Assembly: GCA_013816615.1 (NCBI GenBank)
Contig: JACDED010000005.1
Span: 1-64,000, forward strand
DNA length: 64,000 nucleotides
DNA from: Bacteroidota bacterium
GTDB taxonomy: Bacteria; Bacteroidota; Bacteroidia; B-17B0; Aurantibacillaceae
Direction of reading: 5' to 3'
A program made the position numbers and the translations under genes. The notes under the pieces are model-generated. The model was not told the DNA's origin and did not search any database. It saw only the letters and a list, made by a program, of their open reading frames with translations. Numbering within the stretch: position 1 is the first letter of the stretch; each line of letters opens with the position of its first letter. This document shows positions 57,657-64,000 of this stretch, piece after piece.

Positions 57657-57664
57657 TAGCTTTG
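57657..57664 (+). promoter_or_regulatory. Putative -7 box TAGCTTTG for the mscS-like gene
   Basis: TAnnTTTG match 22 nt before the ATG. Confidence 0.4.
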
Positions 57665-57686
57665 TGAAGGTATAAAATTTTATAAT

Positions 57687-58586
57687 ATGTTATATTTTTT
57701 AGAGGCAGTAGACGAAATAAATAAAATAATTCCAACAGCCGAAGGTGTAAAAGAAACCATTGTTGTTCAACAAAGCAGGCTCAGCTCTTTTATAGATACA
57801 GTATTGGGCCTTATAGCTGACTATACACCTAAAGTGATCTCATCGATCGTTGTGCTTTTACTTGGGATATGGATCATTAGCAGAGTTGCTAAGATTGCCG
57901 AAAAAACAATGGCAAAACGCAACCTGGATATAAGCCTTAGAACATTTTTAAAAAGCTTATTGAGCATTGGCTTAAAAATTATTTTAATTGTAACCGTTGC
58001 CGGCATGATCGGTATTGGTACTGCCAGTTTTGTAACTATTTTGGGTGCGGCGGGTTTAGCTGTAGGCTTAGCGCTTCAAGGTTCGCTTTCTAATTTTGCC
58101 GGTGGCGTTTTGATACTGATCTTTAAGCCCTTTAAAGTAGGCGATACAATTGAAGGGGGTGGACAAATTGGAGAAGTAAAAGAGATCCAGATCTTTAATA
58201 CCATTCTTTTAACAGCCGATCATAAAACTGTGATCTTACCAAACGGCCCTTTATCAAATGGCACCATTGTAAATATTTCGCGTTACGGAAGTTTAAGGCT
58301 TGAAATAAATTTAGCGGTTAGCTCTGAAAACAATTTAGACAATGTGAAACAAGTAATAAAAACTGTTTTAGATCAGAATCAAAAAGTTTTGGTTTCGCCT
58401 GAACCAGGAATTTTTATTGGAAAGGTAACGGATGGTGCTGTAAATATTACCGTAAGACCTTATTGCAATCCTGAAGATAATGCACAACTCACCAGCGAAT
58501 TATATAATGATGTAAAAGCGGCGTTTGATAAGAACAAGGTCAAAGCACCAATACAACAACGTTTAATTCACAATGTAGCTAATTAA
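57687..58586 (+). CDS. Small-conductance mechanosensitive channel (MscS family)
   Basis: GTASFVTILGAAGLAVGLALQGSLSNFAGGVLILIFKPFKVGDTIE; VILPNGPLSNGTIVN. Confidence 0.95.
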   Translation: MLYFLEAVDEINKIIPTAEGVKETIVVQQSRLSSFIDTVLGLIADYTPKVISSIVVLLLGIWIISRVAKIAEKTMAKRNLDISLRTFLKSLLSIGLKIILIVTVAGMIGIGTASFVTILGAAGLAVGLALQGSLSNFAGGVLILIFKPFKVGDTIEGGGQIGEVKEIQIFNTILLTADHKTVILPNGPLSNGTIVNISRYGSLRLEINLAVSSENNLDNVKQVIKTVLDQNQKVLVSPEPGIFIGKVTDGAVNITVRPYCNPEDNAQLTSELYNDVKAAFDKNKVKAPIQQRLIHNVAN

Positions 58587-58592
58587 TAGTGT

Positions 58593-58919
58593 ATGGAAAT
58601 TTCGGAAGCACAAAAACAGGTTGATGATTGGATAAAAAAATACGGCGTTCGTTATTATAATGAATTAACCAATATGGCTATTTTAACCGAAGAGGTTGGA
58701 GAAGTAGCGCGAATAATGGCGCGCCGTTATGGCGAACAAAGTGAAAAAGAAAGCGACAAGCAAAAAAACCTCGATGATGAAATTGCAGATGTGTTATTTG
58801 TTTTAATTTGCATTGCCAATCAAACGGGAATTAATTTAGATGAAGCACTCAAAAAAAATCTTACTAAAAAAACCGAACGTGATTCTGAAAGGCATTTAAA
58901 TAACGAGAAGCTGAAATAA
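58593..58919 (+). CDS. MazG-like nucleotide pyrophosphohydrolase
   Basis: MAILTEEVGEVARIMARRYGEQ; LDDEIADVLFVLICIANQTGINLDEAL. Confidence 0.9.
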   Translation: MEISEAQKQVDDWIKKYGVRYYNELTNMAILTEEVGEVARIMARRYGEQSEKESDKQKNLDDEIADVLFVLICIANQTGINLDEALKKNLTKKTERDSERHLNNEKLK

Positions 58920-58964
58920 TTCAGAACAAAAAAATCAAATCAAAAATTGATCGAGTTTTATTTG

Positions 58965-59061
58965 GGCGTTGCCTCCGGCCCGGGCCGCTATGGACTCCGC
59001 TTCGCTTCGGTTTTTTGCCTTAGCAGGCAAAAGAACTAAACCCTTCGCATCCCTAACGCAA
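58965..59061. repeat. Multi-hairpin interspersed element, truncated copy
   Basis: GGGCGTTGCC...CTCCGCTTCGCTTCGGTTTTTTGCCTTAGCAGGCAAAAGAACTAAACCCTTCGCATCCCTAACGCA aligns with 17435-17524. Confidence 0.8.
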
Positions 59062-59104
59062 TTCTCCGAAATTTTTTCACACGATTGCATGAGCGATTTA
59101 AAGA

Positions 59105-60049
59105 TCAATAAAACAAATTTGCATTCGAAAAAATATTCCAGTAAAATTCAGGCTTTTTAATTTTCTGTTCTTCATTAAATAAATACTGCTCGCCTTTATC
59201 ATCTATCATTGGTATATGACAGTTATGTGTTTTATTTAATTTTTTAGGAATGAAACGCATATTATGGATAAAACGATTTTGGACCGCATTTCTAACCTGC
59301 TCTGCATCTACACCAATATTAACCTGTACATTTTGCATCAACCCAATATTGTATTTGAATTGCGCACTCAACAAACCATGAGAGATCTTTGAATACAAAC
59401 CACTTGTTGTATCCATATAACATTTAGTGTAAATTTCTTTGTGATCAATATCTACTATCTTCCCCATTCGCCCTGTCCATAAGGTACAGTTAACACCTGC
59501 CTGGAAAAGATCTTTATATTGGTATTGAATTAAAAATGCACCCGTTCTAAACCTATCGAGAATTGGTTTAGCAAGAATATCATTTTCAATAATAAAACTG
59601 ATACCATTAAATTGAAAAGCAGCAATACCTGTAACCTGTGTTGTTTTAATTTTGTTTATGTAATAGTTATACGAATAAGCAACAGAGTTTTTGTAACCGG
59701 TTTGGTTTGAAACGGAATTAATAAATGGATTATAAAAATTTTGTTTTCCGCTGTAACCAAAAGTTAGTCCCTGGGCCAAAACCATTTCTTCATAAATAAA
59801 TTTTGGGCCAAGGTTTTTAAAACTAAAATACATTCTAACTTCTGAGTTGGTTTGAATGAATTTATTTACATAAAATAAATTAAAGTTTAAACCAAAGCGC
59901 TGAAAGTGTGTACCAAAAGCGAAGTTAGCGCCAATATTAAATCCTATGTTCTTATTTTGATAAACCGCTTCTTGTGCTTTAACTGGTTTAAAGAAAATAA
60001 GGCAGGAAATTAAAAGTATTGATTTGATTATATTATTTCCAATATTCAC
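59105..60049 (-). CDS. Hypothetical beta-rich secreted/outer-membrane protein
   Basis: Signal-like IIKSILLISCLIFFKPVKAQ; alternating aromatic strands. Confidence 0.65.
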   Translation of the reverse strand: MNIGNNIIKSILLISCLIFFKPVKAQEAVYQNKNIGFNIGANFAFGTHFQRFGLNFNLFYVNKFIQTNSEVRMYFSFKNLGPKFIYEEMVLAQGLTFGYSGKQNFYNPFINSVSNQTGYKNSVAYSYNYYINKIKTTQVTGIAAFQFNGISFIIENDILAKPILDRFRTGAFLIQYQYKDLFQAGVNCTLWTGRMGKIVDIDHKEIYTKCYMDTTSGLYSKISHGLLSAQFKYNIGLMQNVQVNIGVDAEQVRNAVQNRFIHNMRFIPKKLNKTHNCHIPMIDDKGEQYLFNEEQKIKKPEFYWNIFSNANLFY

Positions 60050-60563
60050 TTATTGCGTGTTCTAATCGGTGTGGTGTTAAATTAATTCCTGATATTTTTA
60101 TATCAGCTTGCTCATAAAATTTTGTACGTTCAGCTAACTTTTCGTTTATAAATTTAACAAGCTCTTCACCCGTTTTGTTCTTTAAAAGCGGCCGTTTTAT
60201 TTTTGAATTTTCCAAACGTTGCGCTAAGGTTATAGCAGGCGTATCAATAAAAATAAGACAGCCGGACTGTTTTATTTTTTCAAGATTATCACCAAAACAA
60301 ATTGTTCCTCCACCTAAAGCGATAACGGTTTTTTTTTCTTTGTCAAGCAATTCCCGTAAACATGACTGTTCTATTTTACGAAAAGCAGCTTCGCCAAAAT
60401 TTTCAAATATGGATGAGATGGATATTTTTTCCTTTTTTTCGATGTATTGGTCAAGATCAATAAAAGGACGGTGTAATGCCCTGGCAAGCTTTGCGCCATA
60501 CGTAGTTTTACCGCTTCCCATAAAGCCGGTTAAAAAAACATTATCTGCAAAATTTATCTGCAT
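60033..60563 (-). CDS. aroK: Shikimate kinase
   Basis: VFLTGFMGSGKTTYGAKLARAL, FIDLDQYIEKKEK, IALGGGTICF, RPLLKNKTGEEL. Confidence 0.94.
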   Translation of the reverse strand: MQINFADNVFLTGFMGSGKTTYGAKLARALHRPFIDLDQYIEKKEKISISSIFENFGEAAFRKIEQSCLRELLDKEKKTVIALGGGTICFGDNLEKIKQSGCLIFIDTPAITLAQRLENSKIKRPLLKNKTGEELVKFINEKLAERTKFYEQADIKISGINLTPHRLEHAISEYWK

Positions 60564-60603
60564 ATTTTTAATGACAAAAAAATTGTAATCGGTTTTAAGG
60601 GTC

Positions 60604-61131
60604 TTAAGATGTTGTATTGATCTTAAAATTTATGCTGAATAAAAAATTCTCGCCGTACTCTTTAAAATGAAAATTAAAATTGTTTGTTTTTAAAACAAGA
60701 TCAACCATGCCTAAACCTTCGTTACTTATTTCTTCAGAGCGGCCTGTAGTAAGGATATGTGATTTGATATTCATTAACTCAGCTTTTGTTTTACTGTTCA
60801 AAAAAGTAAGCTTCTCAATAATTGCTTGCTTTTGAATTGCGTTAACAACATTTATTGTATCAATGAGGTAACATTTTTCGCCCATTGAAATAAGTAAAAG
60901 CGATTTGTAATGCAAAAGCGCATCGTCAGGAAAAAAATTATGTTTAATTACATTTTCAACACACTCGTTAATTGCATTATAAACTCTTTGAACAACCACT
61001 TCGTTTTCTTTATTACCTTCTAATTTACTTTTAGTAATATTTAAAACTTGCGCTAAAACCTTACTATCAATAAAGCCATAATAGCTAAAAAGCACATTGT
61101 TGGTATATAATATTTTACTGAGTGATCTCAT
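60604..61131 (-). CDS. SiaB-like family protein kinase
   Basis: VVVQRVYNAINECVENVIKH N-box-like motif; YLIDTINVVN; NEGLGMVDLVLKTNN. Confidence 0.7.
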   Translation of the reverse strand: MRSLSKILYTNNVLFSYYGFIDSKVLAQVLNITKSKLEGNKENEVVVQRVYNAINECVENVIKHNFFPDDALLHYKSLLLISMGEKCYLIDTINVVNAIQKQAIIEKLTFLNSKTKAELMNIKSHILTTGRSEEISNEGLGMVDLVLKTNNFNFHFKEYGENFLFSINFKINTTS

Positions 61132-61143
61132 ATAATCTCTTTT

Positions 61144-62121
61144 TTATTTTTTTGATAAGGCAAATTCTTTTGCGAAGTAAGTTAATATCACCGATGCGCC
61201 CGCACGCTTCATGCTTAATAAAATTTCATCTCTTACCTTATCACCATCAATCCATTTTTTTTCCGCTGCCGCTTTTATCATTGCATACTCTCCACTCACA
61301 TTGTAAGCAGCAATTGGTAGGGTAAAATTATCGTTCAATAATTTAATAACATCCAAATAGCTTAAAGCAGGTTTTACCATTAAAAAGTCTGCACCCTCAT
61401 TCAGATCAAGGTCCGCTTCCAATAATGCTTCCTTGCTATTTGCAGGGTCCATTTGATATGTTTTTTTATCACCAAATTTTGGCGCGCTATCTAAAGCGTC
61501 TCTAAACGGGCCATAAAAAGCACTGGCGTATTTTGCGGTATAACTCATTATTGATACCTCTGTAAAACCTGCATCATCTAATGCTTCGCGAATAAAACCA
61601 ACTCTGCCATCCATCATATCGCTTGGCCCAATAATATCCGCACCTGCTTCCGCTTGCACCAATGCCATTTTTGCCAGGATATCTAATGTTTCGTCGTTTA
61701 ATATCTTACCATTCTTTACATAACCATCATGTCCGTCACTGCTATAAGGATCCATAGCAACATCAGTCATGATGATAGCTTCAGGAAAACGTTTTTTTAT
61801 TTCGCGAATTGTTGAAGGATATAATCCTTTTTTATTTAATGACTCGGTTGCCTTTTTATCTTTTAATTTATCATTAAGACTTGGAAAAATATCAAACGAC
61901 ATAATTCCCAATTTCATACAGCTTTCAATTTCTTTTAAAAGAAGATCCTGGCTAAATCTGAAAATACCCGGCATAGAAGCAACTTCGGTCTTTTTATTTT
62001 TCCCATCAATTAAAAATAAAGGAAATATCAGATCGTTTACGGTAACAGAATTTTCCTGTACCATGTTTCTTATAACTGAATTTTTACGATTTCGGCGAGG
62101 ACGTTGTGGTAAATTTATCAT
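61144..62121 (-). CDS. hemB: Porphobilinogen synthase
   Basis: RPRRNRKNSVIRNMVQE, SMPGIFRFS, IIGPSDMMDGRVGFIREALD, MVKPALSYLDVI, YNVSGEYAMIKAA. Confidence 0.96.
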   Translation of the reverse strand: MINLPQRPRRNRKNSVIRNMVQENSVTVNDLIFPLFLIDGKNKKTEVASMPGIFRFSQDLLLKEIESCMKLGIMSFDIFPSLNDKLKDKKATESLNKKGLYPSTIREIKKRFPEAIIMTDVAMDPYSSDGHDGYVKNGKILNDETLDILAKMALVQAEAGADIIGPSDMMDGRVGFIREALDDAGFTEVSIMSYTAKYASAFYGPFRDALDSAPKFGDKKTYQMDPANSKEALLEADLDLNEGADFLMVKPALSYLDVIKLLNDNFTLPIAAYNVSGEYAMIKAAAEKKWIDGDKVRDEILLSMKRAGASVILTYFAKEFALSKK

Positions 62122-62190
62122 AAAATAATTTAGATAAAATTACGTCATTTTCTTTAAATAATAGAGGAATTTATTTTAGCCTAAAAGCTA

Positions 62191-63180
62191 TTAGTTCTTA
62201 GCGAGCAATGCTCTCTCGTTCATTTCGAGCATTGCAGCCAATACAAGCTGCGAATAGTTTTGAGAAGCGTTTTTAAACCTTGCCGTTTGTGCCTGCCAAA
62301 GTTTATAGATAAGATCCATGTTGCCTTGTGTTGGCTTAAAAGTAAATAAAGCGCTTTGCACATTGTAAGAACCCGCATGATATACATGCATTACTAATAA
62401 TCTAAACCAAAGGTCTTGTTCGCTATAACCTGTTATATTAAGTGAATCCAACATTTTACGCGCCTTAGGTATACAAACTGTTTTTATTAAGCTGCTTGAT
62501 GCATATGCGCTTCTTTCAAAATCAGCGCGCTCATCCATTTGCTTGTTTACTTTTAATCCAAAAAGTCTTGCTACATCTTTCATCAATTGAAAAGAGCCGT
62601 AAGCACCTGCATTTGATTTTTGTAACTTGTTTGGACTTTCAATTAATAAAATTGCTTGTGCAAACCATGGATCTACGCCATTCTCCACAAAACAATTAAT
62701 TCCTTTATGAAAATTTTGAGAAGTTTTATCGAAATCGTAAAAGAATTTTTTTCCGGTTGTAATTAAAACACGATTTGTAGAATCAAGATTAAATGACATT
62801 CTTACGCTATCGCGGTATTGCTTTTTTAATGAATCGGATCTCAAATTCCATTCTTTTATACTTATTTTTTGAATTACTGTTCTTGAATTGGCAAAATTTA
62901 CAATAGCACTGTCTTCGTGCAATTTCATAATATTTCTCCAAAATTTAACCTGGGCAACTGTATCTAATTTTAAATTATATATAGATCTGTCTAAAACATA
63001 ATTCTCATTTAGTTGGGTTTTTGGATTTAAAAAACCTACAACATTATGGCATAAAGTTTTTGGTTCTTCTATCGTTTTTTCAACTAACGTATCGTTTTTT
63101 TCGCCAATAGGTTCAGGGTACGCGCTAACATTATTGCTGCACGAAAACAAAAAAATAGATATCAATACCAAAAACCTCAA
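62191..63180 (-). CDS. Lytic transglycosylase (SLT)-domain lipoprotein
   Basis: Lipobox LISIFLFSC; DPWFAQAILLIESPNKLQKSNAGAYGSFQLMKDVARLFGL. Confidence 0.85.
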   Translation of the reverse strand: MRFLVLISIFLFSCSNNVSAYPEPIGEKNDTLVEKTIEEPKTLCHNVVGFLNPKTQLNENYVLDRSIYNLKLDTVAQVKFWRNIMKLHEDSAIVNFANSRTVIQKISIKEWNLRSDSLKKQYRDSVRMSFNLDSTNRVLITTGKKFFYDFDKTSQNFHKGINCFVENGVDPWFAQAILLIESPNKLQKSNAGAYGSFQLMKDVARLFGLKVNKQMDERADFERSAYASSSLIKTVCIPKARKMLDSLNITGYSEQDLWFRLLVMHVYHAGSYNVQSALFTFKPTQGNMDLIYKLWQAQTARFKNASQNYSQLVLAAMLEMNERALLAKN

Positions 63181-63339
63181 CTTTATAAGTCTAAATTTAA
63201 GAATTTATACTTATAATTCAAACTGAATTTAGGTTAAAAAATTAAAAGGTAGTTGTTAGTATATTATTAATGCAAGAAATAGATCAAAAAGACTTCCCTT
63301 AATTGCCAAAAGCATGGGAAATACCTTGATTAGAGAATC

Positions 63340-64000
63340 TTATGCCTTTTTGCCAAAAGCAATAAGCTCTTTTCCAATGCCTGTAAATGATACAACGTTT
63401 AACGGGAATTCTAAAAATACATGTAAAAAGCTTAAAAAGAAAAGTACCTGTAAGCCCAAATTGTAATCGTAAATGTATAATGAAATTGAAATTAACCAGG
63501 CACCAATTGTTGCAGCAAGAACTTTTTTTGGAACCATGTGCCATTTGATAACTGATGTTTTTGAGAACCAGTTAAGATAATGATACGTATAAGCAAATGC
63601 AATAAAACGCATAATCACAAAACCGGCATTTGTTGTAAAAATTTGCTTGATACTTGTAAGCTGATCAATATTAAAAAAATTAATGAGGCGGTAATTTAAC
63701 TCACCAAACTGTGTGTAGCTTTTTTGAGAATAATCACTTACAGTATAAAATAAATTCCCCGGCTGCACTACAATAATTATTATTGAACAGGCTATTAAAG
63801 CAATTATGGAAATAAGGCCGGCCCATGATCTTTCTTTTAAAACGCCATACAACATAAACGCCCAGGTAAAAATAAATACATGAATAATAGTTGGTAAAAA
63901 AACCGCTACCCAGGTAAAGAACATGGGTGAATTATTCAAAAACCCTATAAAGACCAGGGCCAATGCAATAATTACAAAACGATATAACCAGTCCTTTATA
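63340..64000 (-). CDS. Hypothetical multi-TM protein, 5' end outside the window
   Basis: Reading frame stays open past the ORF-track TTG start (63963) to the window edge (IKDWLYRFVIIALALVFIG...). Confidence 0.75.
   Translation of the reverse strand, partial: IKDWLYRFVIIALALVFIGFLNNSPMFFTWVAVFLPTIIHVFIFTWAFMLYGVLKERSWAGLISIIALIACSIIIIVVQPGNLFYTVSDYSQKSYTQFGELNYRLINFFNIDQLTSIKQIFTTNAGFVIMRFIAFAYTYHYLNWFSKTSVIKWHMVPKKVLAATIGAWLISISLYIYDYNLGLQVLFFLSFLHVFLEFPLNVVSFTGIGKELIAFGKKA

Noticed and set aside
58969-59160. 63-aa plus-strand ORF (MPPARAAMDSASLRFFALAGKRTK...)
   Set aside because: Lies over the interspersed repeat and into the end of the 59105 CDS; not protein-like.
63299-63544. 81-aa minus-strand ORF overlapping the multi-TM protein
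   Set aside because: Alternate frame of the 63340-64000 CDS, which has clear TM segments.
1-64000. Prophage, integrative element, defence system or transposase
   Set aside because: No integrase, transposase, restriction, CRISPR-Cas, toxin-antitoxin pair or phage structural gene recognised; only intergenic repeat elements.

Overview
64 kb chromosomal window from an AT-rich Bacteroidota genome. Supporting signs are type IX secretion (T9SS) C-terminal sorting domains, a PorP/SprF gene, TAnnTTTG promoter boxes and typical Bacteroidota interspersed palindromes. Most of the window is core or housekeeping: tatA-like, a rimK cluster, rlmN, a polyprenyl synthase, fabH/plsX/rpmF/yceD, rpmH, an ABC exporter, mfd, pth, a DnaX-type holB, cinA, ubiD-like, mscS, mazG-like, aroK, siaB-like, hemB and a lytic transglycosylase. 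Accessory content is mostly secreted or envelope proteins: a four-gene array of T9SS cargo including three tandem CxxC (thioredoxin/Omp28-like) paralogs, an ECF-sigma operon with PKD proteins, and a giant adhesin-PorP-OmpA/PD40 module. The observations most worth follow-up are: (1) a transaldolase/F6P-aldolase-like protein fused to KdsD-type CBS domains next to a KdsC-like HAD phosphatase; (2) an interspersed element built from terminal inverted repeats plus three perfect hairpins, with a second truncated copy 41 kb away; (3) two genes whose clear N-terminal signal/TM segments can only be reached from ATT or ATA start codons just downstream of promoter boxes; (4) the tandem CxxC T9SS array; (5) an ECF-sigma operon encoding a protein with both an anti-sigma-like N-terminus/TM and an apparent beta-barrel C-terminus. 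No tRNA, rRNA, CRISPR array, transposase or prophage was recognised. All family calls are from reading the sequences; no database search was run.
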